Below are positions 8,277-16,281 of a DNA stretch of 64,000 nucleotides, one piece after another. How positions within the stretch are numbered: the stretch's first letter is position 1; each line of letters opens with the position of its first letter. The notes beneath the pieces are model-generated. The model was not told the origin of the DNA, did not search any database, and was given only the letters and a program-made list of their open reading frames with translations. The position numbers and the translations under genes were made by a program. Source of the stretch: Gammaproteobacteria bacterium (GTDB taxonomy: Bacteria > Pseudomonadota > Gammaproteobacteria > Pseudomonadales > Azotimanducaceae); contig JAUIAV010000020.1 of assembly GCA_030425195.1 (NCBI GenBank), positions 1 to 64,000 on the forward strand, given 5' to 3'.

Positions 8277-9143
8277 TCAAGTTTGCGTCAGAAATTTCTT
8301 CGTGGCCATCACTACGGCGTCGAGCTGATCGTGATGCACCCAGTGACCGGCCTTATCCACATCGATCAGCTCAGCGTGAACGAAATGCGCCAGGGTGTCG
8401 TCCTGCCCGGTCCTGTGCGGAAATCCCTGCCGGGCATTGATGATCAGCGTCGCGCAGGCGATGGATTGCCAGAGGGATACGGTCTCCTCCACCGGCACCC
8501 GGTAGGCGGGGTAAGCGTGGGTGTAATTGTCGTACTTCCAGCTGAAGGACCCATCCTCGTTCTGATTGCTGCCATGGACGGTGAGATGCCGGGCCTGATC
8601 CTCGTTCAGATGCGCGTTCGCCTCCCGCATTCTGGCGAAAGCGTCTTCGAGCGTCGGGTAGCGGCGGATCTGCCGCCCGGCCAGGGCCCGGGTGTTGTCC
8701 ACCCAGTTGCGGATGCGATCCGCCGGCGTCTGATCGTCGAACAGGCCCGGCCAGAGGCCGACGCCTTCGAGGAGCACGAGCGAGCTGACCAGCTCCGGGT
8801 AGGCACCGGCAAAGAGCGCCGCGAGGGATCCGCCCATCGAATGTCCGACCACCACCACGGGATCCAGCGACCGCTGCCGGACGAGCTGCACGAGATCGTA
8901 GACGTAGTCCACGTGGTGGTAACTCGATCCACGCACCCACTCCGAGTCCCCATGGCCTCTGAGGTCGGGGGCGACGATGTGATAGTCGTCCGCGAAGTGC
9001 TCGGCGAACCAGTCCCAGGTGCGGCAGTGGTCCTGGCTGCCGTGCACCAAGAGCATGTGCGGTGCGGTTTCGTTGCCCCAGTCGAGATAGTGCAGGCGCA
9101 GACGCTGGGAGTAATAGCTGTGTGAGGTCGGTTTTCTGGTCAT
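8277..9143 (-). CDS. Alpha/beta hydrolase
   Basis: This is a 288-residue soluble hydrolase. It has the oxyanion segment LLVHGSQDHCRTWDWF, a DLRGHGDSEW strand-turn, the nucleophile elbow GHSMGG (serine), and the late histidine in DKAGHWVHHDQ. The fold and serine-type triad are clear, but the substrate is not. The family includes esterases, C-C hydrolases and lactonases. Its ATG overlaps the stop of the upstream LysR gene (ATGA), so regulator and enzyme are co-transcribed, an arrangement in which the regulator often controls its own operon. Confidence 0.85.
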   Translation of the reverse strand: MTRKPTSHSYYSQRLRLHYLDWGNETAPHMLLVHGSQDHCRTWDWFAEHFADDYHIVAPDLRGHGDSEWVRGSSYHHVDYVYDLVQLVRQRSLDPVVVVGHSMGGSLAALFAGAYPELVSSLVLLEGVGLWPGLFDDQTPADRIRNWVDNTRALAGRQIRRYPTLEDAFARMREANAHLNEDQARHLTVHGSNQNEDGSFSWKYDNYTHAYPAYRVPVEETVSLWQSIACATLIINARQGFPHRTGQDDTLAHFVHAELIDVDKAGHWVHHDQLDAVVMATKKFLTQT

Positions 9144-10057
9144 CGTTTCCGTTTTCTCTGGTGCTTCTGAATCGCTGTGTCCGGCGCGCCCAGCAGGCGC
9201 GACTCGAGCCGGCTGAATACCGACTGGAGGTAGGTGGAGAGCGACCGTATGCGCGGCGCGCCGCGCAGGTCCGGATGGAACAGCAGCCAGATCGGCTGCG
9301 CTTCCAGCGCTTCCAGCTCGCCCAGCCGCACGAGACGGTGGTCCGCATCTCCCACCGCGCAGGGAAGCAGCGTGATCCCCATGCCTGCGGCAACGGCCGC
9401 CTGCTGGAGCAGTACGCTGTTGCAGCGCACGCCGGCCGGTACCCGGGCGAAGTGCCGGCTCTTGAACCCCGGGGCTCTGATGGTCTCCAGACCGGATTCT
9501 ATCCAGGCCGCGGTTTCCGGGGATCCGAACGGATCATGCTCCGCCAGATAGCTGCGTGCACCGTACACACCCAGGCGGGATTCCCCGAGCTGGCGTGCGA
9601 TCAGCGATTCAGGCGGCTGATCGGTCACCCGGATGGCCATGTCCGCTTCCCCCCGATCCAGGTCCAGTTCCCGGTAGTTCGGAATGAACTCGAGACGGAC
9701 TGCCGGATGCTCTGCGGCAAACGCGCTGAGCTCAGGGATCAGCACGATGGCCAGCACGTCCGGGAGCGTCAGCCGGATGGTCCCGGCAATCTCGTCTCCC
9801 CGGCCGACGAGGGCGGCTTCCAGATCGCCCAGGTCCGCCGCCACCGGTGCGAGCCTGGCGTACAGCTCGCTGCCGTCGCCGGTGAGCTCGAGCCCGGCAT
9901 GGCTGCGCACGAACAGCTTCACGCCCAGGCGGTTTTCGAGCCCATCCAGACGCCGGGTGACCGTGGAGGCGTTGACGCCCAGACGATCGGCGCTGGCCCG
10001 GACGGATCCGGATTGCACCAGGGTCACGAAAAAGCGATAGTCGTCCCAGTTAGCCAC
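9140..10057 (-). CDS. LysR family transcriptional regulator
   Basis: The N-terminal winged helix-turn-helix is clear (WDDYRFFVTLVQSGSVRASADRLGVNASTVTRRLDGLENRLGVKLF), followed by a LysR effector domain (GTIRLTLPDVLA onward). I chose the GTG at 10057, which gives a protein beginning VANWDDYRFF and has a CAGGAG 11 nt upstream. The ORF-track start at 10099 is a TTG inside an operator-like palindrome. It is coupled to the alpha/beta hydrolase and divergent from an enoyl-CoA hydratase gene, so it may control either or both. The effector is unknown. Confidence 0.87.
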   Translation of the reverse strand: MANWDDYRFFVTLVQSGSVRASADRLGVNASTVTRRLDGLENRLGVKLFVRSHAGLELTGDGSELYARLAPVAADLGDLEAALVGRGDEIAGTIRLTLPDVLAIVLIPELSAFAAEHPAVRLEFIPNYRELDLDRGEADMAIRVTDQPPESLIARQLGESRLGVYGARSYLAEHDPFGSPETAAWIESGLETIRAPGFKSRHFARVPAGVRCNSVLLQQAAVAAGMGITLLPCAVGDADHRLVRLGELEALEAQPIWLLFHPDLRGAPRIRSLSTYLQSVFSRLESRLLGAPDTAIQKHQRKRKR

Positions 10058-10092
10058 TGCGCGCAACACTCCTGAGGATTCGGGGCAAATGC

Positions 10093-10157
10093 GTTGCAAT
10101 TATGCAACACATCGTTGCGTTACCATAGGTTGCATTTCATGTTACCTAAAGTAACAT
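10093..10157. promoter_or_regulatory. Two operator-like inverted repeats upstream of the LysR gene
   Basis: GTTGCA-ATTA-TGCAAC lies at 10093-10108. ATGTTAC-CTAAA-GTAACAT, a perfect 7-bp repeat with a 5-bp spacer, lies at 10139-10157. The second has the T-N11-A geometry of LysR sites. Both are AT-richer than their surroundings and sit just upstream of the LysR start, so autoregulation is plausible. Confidence 0.5.
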
Positions 10158-10173
10158 TGCCCACAGATTTGCT

Positions 10174-10222
10174 GAGGGATGCCCGAAACCTCCCTCCCCT
10201 CCCCTCCCTTCGGGCATCCCTC
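10174..10222. repeat. 14-bp hairpin with a G-quadruplex-capable loop
   Basis: Arms GAGGGATGCCCGAA and TTCGGGCATCCCTC are exact complements. The 21-nt loop is all-pyrimidine apart from its first base on the + strand. On the - strand it reads GGGAGGGGAGGGGAGGGAGG, which satisfies the four-run G-quadruplex pattern with one-base loops. Confidence 0.7.
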
Positions 10223-10257
10223 CAATCTACCCCTCCCTAGTACCAAGCGTACAAGTA

Positions 10258-10293
10258 GGCGGGGTTAGCGATTACCCTATCGCTAACCCCGCC
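10258..10293 (+). terminator. Terminator- or attenuator-like hairpin in front of the enoyl-CoA hydratase gene
   Basis: A perfect 15-bp stem (GGCGGGGTTAGCGAT) with a 6-nt loop is followed by ACATTTTCTTTT, the layout of an intrinsic terminator reading rightward. It ends 19 bp before the next ATG, and no gene on the + strand lies upstream. It would therefore act as a leader attenuator or block antisense read-through rather than ending a gene. Confidence 0.5.
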
Positions 10294-10311
10294 ACATTTT
10301 CTTTTCCCGAC

Positions 10312-11100
10312 ATGACATACGAGCATCTTCAGATCGATCGTGATGGACCGGTCGCCACCGTCACCTTCAACCGACCCGGACGCGCCAACGCGCTGAACTT
10401 CGACCTGCTGGCTGAGATCGAGGCGGCGGCACTGGAGTTCCGCGAAGACGCGGACACCCGGGCGGTGATCTTCACCGGGGCGGGCAGGCACTTCTCCTCC
10501 GGTGCCGATCTGACGGACCCGGGCACGGCTTACCGGGGGCCGCTGGTTCTCCGCCGCCGCCGATCCAGGATCGGTGAGCGGGCTATCCGGGCGCTGTACG
10601 GCATCGATCAGATCACCATCGCGGCCTGGAACGGCGCCGCCATGGGCGGAGGCGCCTGTATCACCACGGCGCTGGATTTCCGCATCGGTGCGAACGGCTG
10701 CTTCATGCAGTATCCCGAGGTGGACATCGGCATGAACCTGATGTGGAAGAGCCTGCCGCTGCTGACGCATCTGGTCGGGCCGGCCAGAGCCAAGCGGCTG
10801 GTGGCCGGCGGCGAGCGGATAGCGGCCCAAACCCTGCTCGACTGGGGCGTGCTGGACGATCTGGTCGATCCGGAGGCACTGCCGGGGCGGGCTCAGGAAA
10901 TGGCCAGGCAGTACGCGGCGAAGCCGCCCATCGCGGTGCAGATGATCAAGCAGAGCGTCAACCGCATCGTCTCGGCACTGGATGAGAGCATCATGCACAT
11001 GGATGTGGATCAGAACCTGCTCGCGGGCGGCAGCGAAGACCGGTCACTGGCAGCGGACGCCTATCTCAATCGGACCCAGGCCAACTTCACCGGAAACTGA
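10312..11100 (+). CDS. Enoyl-CoA hydratase/isomerase family protein
   Basis: This 262-residue crotonase-fold protein has both oxyanion-hole segments: GRHFSSGADLTD (about residues 62-73) and NGAAMGGGACITTALD. Such enzymes act on acyl-CoA thioesters in fatty-acid or aromatic catabolism. The specific reaction is open, because the family also covers isomerases and dehalogenases. There is no recognisable Shine-Dalgarno directly before the ATG; the leader is instead a hairpin and a pyrimidine tract, which hints at unusual translation control. It is divergent from the LysR gene. Confidence 0.85.
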   Translation: MTYEHLQIDRDGPVATVTFNRPGRANALNFDLLAEIEAAALEFREDADTRAVIFTGAGRHFSSGADLTDPGTAYRGPLVLRRRRSRIGERAIRALYGIDQITIAAWNGAAMGGGACITTALDFRIGANGCFMQYPEVDIGMNLMWKSLPLLTHLVGPARAKRLVAGGERIAAQTLLDWGVLDDLVDPEALPGRAQEMARQYAAKPPIAVQMIKQSVNRIVSALDESIMHMDVDQNLLAGGSEDRSLAADAYLNRTQANFTGN

Positions 11101-11185
11101 CCACCGGCTAACTAGTCAAATTTTTTGCATTCCCGGCCGACGGGAGCGTACTATGCACCTATCGCTTCGATTGGGGGATTGAACG

Positions 11186-11758
11186 ATGGACCTTCTGGGA
11201 TATGCGGCCCTTGGCGGGCTTGAGCGGCTTACCATCGTCGCGGGTGCCGTCATCATCGGCTACTGGGGCTACCGCCTCTACACCGCGGAAAAAAGCGCCG
11301 GGCTGGTCTTCATGGGGCTGGCCGTGCTCGTCCTCGTGGGTGCTCTGGCCACCGGTGGCAGCTACGTGCGCAGCCTCGGCGAAGGCTATCAGCTGGCCAG
11401 CCTGCCGGCGGAATCCGGCGAAGCACCGCCACCGGCGGCATCGGAGTCCCCGTTCGTCGACAGTTCCCACCCGTCCGCACCCGAGAGCGGGGCAGTCTCC
11501 GGCGAGCCAGACGTCGCTGCCAGCGCGCCAGCCCCCGCAGAGGTTCCTGTTCCAGAAACCAGCGCGGTCACGGCGCCGGAACCCGCCGTCGAGATCGAGA
11601 TGGAGACACCGGCACCCGAGGCCCCAGCGGCGGAGCCGGTCCCGGCCCAGCCCCAGGTTTCTCCCGTCCGCATTGCGACGGGTCAGGAGCTGGGTGGTCG
11701 AATCGTCTCCGTGAAGTCCGAGAACGTGTCTCTGGAGTGGTCCTCGGACTCTGAATGA
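11186..11758 (+). CDS. Membrane protein with a Pro/Ala/Glu-rich tail, unknown function
   Basis: I do not recognise this 190-residue protein. It has two hydrophobic segments, at about residues 15-32 (LTIVAGAVIIGYWGYRLY) and 38-58 (AGLVFMGLAVLVLVGALATGG). A long low-complexity stretch rich in proline, alanine, glutamate and serine follows (about 75-165), and a short ordered end (GGRIVSVKSENVSLEWSSDSE). This looks like a membrane anchor with a flexible linker in the periplasm or cytoplasm. It lies 85 bp after the enoyl-CoA hydratase with its own leader, so it may be independently transcribed. It converges with the Rieske gene. Confidence 0.65.
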   Translation: MDLLGYAALGGLERLTIVAGAVIIGYWGYRLYTAEKSAGLVFMGLAVLVLVGALATGGSYVRSLGEGYQLASLPAESGEAPPPAASESPFVDSSHPSAPESGAVSGEPDVAASAPAPAEVPVPETSAVTAPEPAVEIEMETPAPEAPAAEPVPAQPQVSPVRIATGQELGGRIVSVKSENVSLEWSSDSE

Positions 11759-11767
11759 GGGCCTGAT

Positions 11768-12598
11768 TCAGCCGGGTATCCCGGCACCGGAGCGGCGGGC
11801 ACTCAGACGGACGCGACCGGAGACCTCCGTGACCTCAGGCAGATCCGTGAGGCGGCAGGTCTGCCCGGTACGGCATTCACCGGTCCGGACATCGAAGGCA
11901 TAACCGTGCCACGGACAGGTGACCACACCCTCCTCGAGGGTCCCCGCGTTCAACGGACCCAGCTGGTGCGGACAGAGCGCCGGGTAGGCCACCAGCTTTC
12001 CGCCGCTTTCGTTCACCACCACCGGCCGGCCGTCCAGCTCCACCTTCAGAGGCAGTGACAGATCCGTCCGGTCCCCGAGATCGAGCACCGCTTCCGCCCC
12101 GGTTCGCACCATCCGCCGATCCAGCTGCTGCTGGCGTTCCACCATCATGGCCACGTCCTCGTCATAGAGACGGCTGTACAGTGACGCGTAGGCACGCCCG
12201 ACTTTCTCCCGATCCCCGGCAGCCACGCCGGGAACGAAGAAGTCCACGACGATGTCCACCCGGGCCGGCTCGATCGGGAACGCGTGCGTCCAGATCTCCG
12301 CACCCCGGTTGCGACCCTCCAGCGTCCGCGTGATCCAGCGTCGGCAGGCCCGGTCCAGGCGGAGCTCGATCACGTTTTTGTCACCGCTGCCGCTGACCGT
12401 TCGTGCCCGCCAGCCCCAGGGTCCCGCATCCAAGCATTCGATGCTCCGGAAACTGGTGGCATGAACGTGCGGCAGGTGTTCCCAGTCGAGCGCGTTCTCG
12501 TACATCCGGACCAGGCTGACGGGAAGCACCCGCCGGTAGGTCCCCACATGGGGAAGCTCCGAGGCCGGAAAGGGCGGGTAGGTTTCGTGGTCAGGCAT
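11768..12598 (-). CDS. Rieske oxygenase-like protein with inverted domain order
   Basis: The 276-residue protein joins a mononuclear-iron domain and a Rieske [2Fe-2S] domain in the reverse of the usual order. The iron-site motif D-x2-H-x4-H is at D38, H41 and H46 (ENALDWEHLPHVH). A DEDVAMMVERQQ segment at about 146-157 resembles the helix that supplies the third acidic ligand in VanA-type enzymes. The Rieske ligands come last: C209-x-H211 (CPHQLGPLNAG) and C228-x2-H231 (CPWHGYAFD). Known aromatic-ring and O-demethylase oxygenases have the Rieske domain first. Substrate and redox partner are not evident. It is divergent from the P450 gene. Confidence 0.8.
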   Translation of the reverse strand: MPDHETYPPFPASELPHVGTYRRVLPVSLVRMYENALDWEHLPHVHATSFRSIECLDAGPWGWRARTVSGSGDKNVIELRLDRACRRWITRTLEGRNRGAEIWTHAFPIEPARVDIVVDFFVPGVAAGDREKVGRAYASLYSRLYDEDVAMMVERQQQLDRRMVRTGAEAVLDLGDRTDLSLPLKVELDGRPVVVNESGGKLVAYPALCPHQLGPLNAGTLEEGVVTCPWHGYAFDVRTGECRTGQTCRLTDLPEVTEVSGRVRLSARRSGAGIPG

Positions 12599-12670
12599 GT
12601 GACGGATCCGCGATGGCCGAGCAGGGGATGAAACAACGGATCGAACCGGAGTTCATTGCGCAGTGCACGA

Positions 12671-12699
12671 TTGACAGCCGCCAAGTGCTGTAGTGATAT
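12671..12699 (+). promoter_or_regulatory. Candidate sigma-70 promoter for the P450 gene
   Basis: A consensus -35 TTGACA is followed after 17 bp by TGATAT as a weak -10, within the 247-bp gap between the Rieske and P450 genes. The leader to the P450 ATG would be about 140 nt. Nothing else is recognisable in this gap. Confidence 0.4.
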
Positions 12700-12845
12700 C
12701 AGTGGCGGGGAGGAAAGGGAGCACCGCGCTACCTTTTCGAGGGACGGCCGAGCAGATCTGACGCGATCTCTAGAAGATCCATCGGAAGACCTGCTTGGCC
12801 GTTTTCGTTACTGGCCCCCGGAAACCGCATTCAGGGAGAACGATC

Positions 12846-14093
12846 ATGGCTGAAGCCATTGCTGAGAAACCCGATCTGCTGACTGCGGATCCTTATCAGG
12901 TGCCGCTGGAATCCATCGACGTGAGTCAGCCGGCGCTGTTCGAGCAGAACAGGTTCTGGCCGTACTTCGAGCGTCTGAGAAAGGAAGATCCGGTGCACTA
13001 CTGTCCGGAGAGCCAGTTCGGCCCCTACTGGTCCGTCACCCGGTTCGACGACATCGTGTTCGTCGAGAAGAATCACGAACTCTTTTCCTCAGCACCCGGT
13101 ATCGTCCTCGCAGACCGCCCCGAGGATTTCCAGACCGTCAACTTCATCGGCATGGATCCGCCTCAACATGATGATCAACGCAAAGCCGTTCAGGGCGTGG
13201 TTGCGCCCCGGAACCTGGCCGAAATGGAGGGCCTCATCCGGCAGCGTGCGGGCGCCATCCTCGACAGCCTGCCTGTCGGCGAGACCTTCAACTGGGTGGA
13301 TCTGGTTTCCATCGAGCTGACCACCCAGATGCTGGCCACCATCTTCGACTTTCCCTTCGACGACCGGCGCAAACTGACCTACTGGTCGGACATGGCCACT
13401 TCCGGCGAGCTGGCCGGCGGCCCCACGCCGGAGCCCGTCCGCCGTGCCGCGCTGCTGGAATGCCTGGAAGTGTTCACGAAGCTGAAGGAAGAGCGCGTCG
13501 GACACGAAGGCTTTGATCTGGTGACCATGCTGGCCAACGACGCATCGACCAGAAACATGACGCCCATGGAGTACCTGGGCAATCTGATCCTGCTGATCGT
13601 GGGCGGCAATGACACCACGCGCAACTCCATCACCGGCGGGGTACTGGCCCTGAACGAAAACCCGCAGGAATACGAAAAGCTGCTCGCCAATCCGGATCTG
13701 ATTCCGAACATGGTCTCCGAGATCATCCGCTGGCAGACACCGCTCGCCTACATGCGGCGTACGGCCACTCAGGACGTGGAGCTCGGCGGCAAGACGATCA
13801 GAAAGGGGGACAAGGTGGTGATGTGGTATGTCTCCGGCAACCGGGACGAGACCGCCATCGAGAATCCCGACGCGTTCATAATCGACAGGAAGAACGCCCG
13901 GCATCACGTGTCCTTCGGCTTCGGCATCCACCGATGCATGGGCAACCGCCTGGCCGAGATGCAGCTTCGCATCATCTGGGAGGAAATCCTGAAACGGTTC
14001 AGGAAGGTCGAGGTCGTGGGCGAGCCCGTCCGCGTGCAGTCGAGCTTCGTGAAAGGCTATTCAGAGCTGCCGGTGCGTCTGCACCCGGTCTGA
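12846..14093 (+). CDS. Cytochrome P450, CYP153-like
   Basis: This 415-residue soluble P450 shows the I-helix oxygen-binding motif GGNDTTRNS, the ExxR motif (EIIR) and the haem-cysteine loop FGFGIHRCMGNRLAE (cysteine about residue 364). The stretches MRRTATQDVELGGKTIRKGDKVVMWYVSGNRDE and the haem loop closely resemble CYP153 enzymes, which hydroxylate the terminal carbon of medium-chain alkanes, fatty acids or terpenes. The ATG at 12846 follows an AGGGAGA; the ORF-track start at 12795 is upstream of that. CYP153 needs a ferredoxin and a ferredoxin reductase, and neither gene is in the window. The substrate is an inference. Confidence 0.88.
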   Translation: MAEAIAEKPDLLTADPYQVPLESIDVSQPALFEQNRFWPYFERLRKEDPVHYCPESQFGPYWSVTRFDDIVFVEKNHELFSSAPGIVLADRPEDFQTVNFIGMDPPQHDDQRKAVQGVVAPRNLAEMEGLIRQRAGAILDSLPVGETFNWVDLVSIELTTQMLATIFDFPFDDRRKLTYWSDMATSGELAGGPTPEPVRRAALLECLEVFTKLKEERVGHEGFDLVTMLANDASTRNMTPMEYLGNLILLIVGGNDTTRNSITGGVLALNENPQEYEKLLANPDLIPNMVSEIIRWQTPLAYMRRTATQDVELGGKTIRKGDKVVMWYVSGNRDETAIENPDAFIIDRKNARHHVSFGFGIHRCMGNRLAEMQLRIIWEEILKRFRKVEVVGEPVRVQSSFVKGYSELPVRLHPV

Positions 14094-14097
14094 GTCT

Positions 14098-15600
14098 TCA
14101 GACTGCGGGCGCCTGCTGGTGCAGCGCGCCTTGCGACGCCTGCTGCTCCATCGGTTCGAGAATCTGGTCCAGCGTCCTGCTGATCAGCGTGCAGTTCCGG
14201 ATCATCTCGATCTTCGGCCAGGTGGCTGCTTCGCCTTCCGAGATGAGATAGCGGGTTTCGGCTTCCGACAGCACCGAGAGCAGCTTGCTCGGATTCCAGA
14301 ATTTGCGGCGCGGCAGGATGTTGATGTCCGCGGTGTAGTCCTGCGTGGCCAGCCCGTACATCATCCGCGTCATCACGTTCAGCGGATAGACGTTACCGAC
14401 GAAACTCATCGCCATCGGATAGGTGGCTTTGTAGAACTCCTTCACCGCACTCTGATAGATGGCCATGGATCGGGTGATCAGATTGTCGTTCTGATGGTGG
14501 TCCCTAAGTGCCCATAGCACCATGGGGTTGGTCTGACTGCTGATGAAATGATTGACCCCGTACAATCTGGTGAGACGCAGCACGGGCATGTCATCGGTCA
14601 TGGATCCGTCTACCCACTTCCGGGTGGCGACATACGGCTGTCTCTGCCCCAGGCGGTTTTTCGCAGCGAGTGTGACAGCCGGAAAGATCCCCGGGATCGC
14701 GCAGGATGCCAGGACCGCTTCTCTGATGTAGACATTCGGAGAGGTGATCGCGTTGAGCAGCCGGGAACGCTGGTGAAACTCCCGCGGCGACACTGAAATG
14801 TTGATCTTCCGGCCGGTAGCCTCGAACGCTTCCTCGAAAGTCATGTCGGGGATCAGCCCGGCAACAACGTCGCGCACGTGATCGATGCTCATTCGCGAGC
14901 CGATGGAAGCCTGACGGGAGCTTTCCGAAAAGGCGTCGAAGACGTCCACCAGCGCTTTCGGGTCGAACAGACGGGAAAGTTCGTCATTGCTGTGGGTGCC
15001 GACGAACGCAGCGATCATGGATCCGGCGCTGGCGCCGGAAATCACGTCCGGCAGCAGTCCCTGCTCGCTGAGGGCTTTGACCACGCCCAGGTGGAAGGGT
15101 CCGAGCGCGCCTGCACCGGACAGCATGAGCGCAGAGCGACCGAAGCAGTGACTCGCGCGGCGGAAGAACTCCAGTTTCTCCGTAGAAGACACCTCCGTCT
15201 CAGGCGCATCCGCAACCTGTTTCAGTGCATCTGACAGCGCGTTGATGTAATCGGTGATGAGGTCCTTGGTGCCGAAACGGGACCGGTTGTAGAGCGCCGG
15301 ATTGCCCATGCCGCCCATGTTTCCGTGAATGCCCTCGTTCAGGTAAAAAAGCAGCCGGTGGGCGTCACCCGTTGCCCGGATGCCGTTCACCTCGTCGAGC
15401 CGGCGGCGGATCACGTCATAGTCGTAAAGGGTGCTCTTGTCCGTCTTCCGCCATTTGGCGCCCCCCATCCGCTCATCCTGGGCCATCGCCGCCTTCTTCC
15501 ACTCATCGTAGCTGTTGGCGTTGATCAGCCGGAATGAAGCGGTCGAGCGGGTGGCGGGCGTTGCGCCTTCGATGGTTTCTTTCGGTGACGGGGCGTTCAT
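14098..15600 (-). CDS. Patatin-like phospholipase with N-terminal DUF3336
   Basis: An N-terminal DUF3336 region (SYDEWKKAAMAQDERMGGAKWR onward) precedes a patatin serine-aspartate lipase domain. The domain has the oxyanion loop GAGALGPFHLGV, the nucleophile GASAGSM and the catalytic aspartate in WVDGSMTDD. Proteins of this build are acyl hydrolases related to yeast TGL triacylglycerol lipases. I took the ATG at 15600, which starts MNAPSPKET. The ORF-track start at 15717 adds a glycine-rich stretch and begins within a promoter-like region. The gene converges with the P450 gene, 4 bp apart. Confidence 0.87.
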   Translation of the reverse strand: MNAPSPKETIEGATPATRSTASFRLINANSYDEWKKAAMAQDERMGGAKWRKTDKSTLYDYDVIRRRLDEVNGIRATGDAHRLLFYLNEGIHGNMGGMGNPALYNRSRFGTKDLITDYINALSDALKQVADAPETEVSSTEKLEFFRRASHCFGRSALMLSGAGALGPFHLGVVKALSEQGLLPDVISGASAGSMIAAFVGTHSNDELSRLFDPKALVDVFDAFSESSRQASIGSRMSIDHVRDVVAGLIPDMTFEEAFEATGRKINISVSPREFHQRSRLLNAITSPNVYIREAVLASCAIPGIFPAVTLAAKNRLGQRQPYVATRKWVDGSMTDDMPVLRLTRLYGVNHFISSQTNPMVLWALRDHHQNDNLITRSMAIYQSAVKEFYKATYPMAMSFVGNVYPLNVMTRMMYGLATQDYTADINILPRRKFWNPSKLLSVLSEAETRYLISEGEAATWPKIEMIRNCTLISRTLDQILEPMEQQASQGALHQQAPAV

Positions 15601-15728
15601 GGGCGTCTCGGCGGAATATGCAGCTGTTTTCACTGTCTTGATAGCACGACACCCCCCGCCACCGCCACCGTGGTTGCCACGGACTTGACCTGCGATTGTT
15701 CGATCTGTAGATTTCATCCAATCTTTCC

Positions 15729-15753
15729 ACTGTCAAGTTTAGAACTGTCAAGT
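15729..15753. repeat. Tandem direct repeat ACTGTCAAGT (x2)
   Basis: Two exact copies of the 10-mer begin 15 bp apart, at 15729 and 15744, in the gap between the divergent patatin and DUF4188 genes. On the - strand each contains TTGACA, so they may be duplicated -35 elements or a direct-repeat regulator site. Confidence 0.45.
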
Positions 15754-15771
15754 ATAGAGAGGAACGGGCAG

Positions 15772-16281
15772 ATGACGGACTACATGACCCCGGATCGGAT
15801 CATCGAGGATCGGGTAACCGCCCGGGTGGATCGGGACGGATTCGTCGTCTTCCTGATCGGCATGCGCGTCAACCGGCCGCTGAAGGTACACCGGTGGCTG
15901 CCGGTGGCCCGGGCCATGGGCCGGATGATCGAAGAGCTGTCCGCAGCACCCGATATGGGGCTGAGACATGTGGAAAGCTGGTTCGGCCGCACCAGCATCA
16001 TGGTGCAGTACTGGGACTCGTTCGAAGCGCTCGAAGAATACGCCACCAGCAAGTCCGCACAACACGTGCCTGCCTGGGGCGAATTCAACCGGCTGGTGGG
16101 TTCGAACGGCGATGTGGGGATCTGGCACGAGACCTACGCGGTGCAACCCGGCAGCTTCGAGTGCGTCTACAACAACATGCCCCGCTTCGGCCTCTCACGC
16201 GCTTTCCAGACGATTCCCGCGGTGGGTGCCCATGCACGTGCCGCCTCGAGGATGAAGGAGCCGTCGAGGGAGGCCGCCTGA
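15772..16281 (+). CDS. DUF4188 family protein
   Basis: The 169-residue protein matches the DUF4188 pattern: FVVFLIGMRVNRPLKVHRWLPVAR near the start, then an ESWFGRTSIMVQYWDSFEALEEYA strand-helix and WHETYAV. It has a ferredoxin-like alpha/beta barrel resembling small heme-degrading or antibiotic-biosynthesis monooxygenases, but the reaction is not established. The ATG at 15772 has GAGAGG about 8 nt upstream. It ends immediately beside the convergent TetR gene, which could regulate it only in trans. Confidence 0.75.
   Translation: MTDYMTPDRIIEDRVTARVDRDGFVVFLIGMRVNRPLKVHRWLPVARAMGRMIEELSAAPDMGLRHVESWFGRTSIMVQYWDSFEALEEYATSKSAQHVPAWGEFNRLVGSNGDVGIWHETYAVQPGSFECVYNNMPRFGLSRAFQTIPAVGAHARAASRMKEPSREAA

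Noticed and set aside
14088-14103. GTCTGA-GTCT-TCAGAC between the convergent P450 and patatin genes, considered as a terminator
   Set aside because: Only a 6-bp stem with no T-run on either strand; too weak to call.
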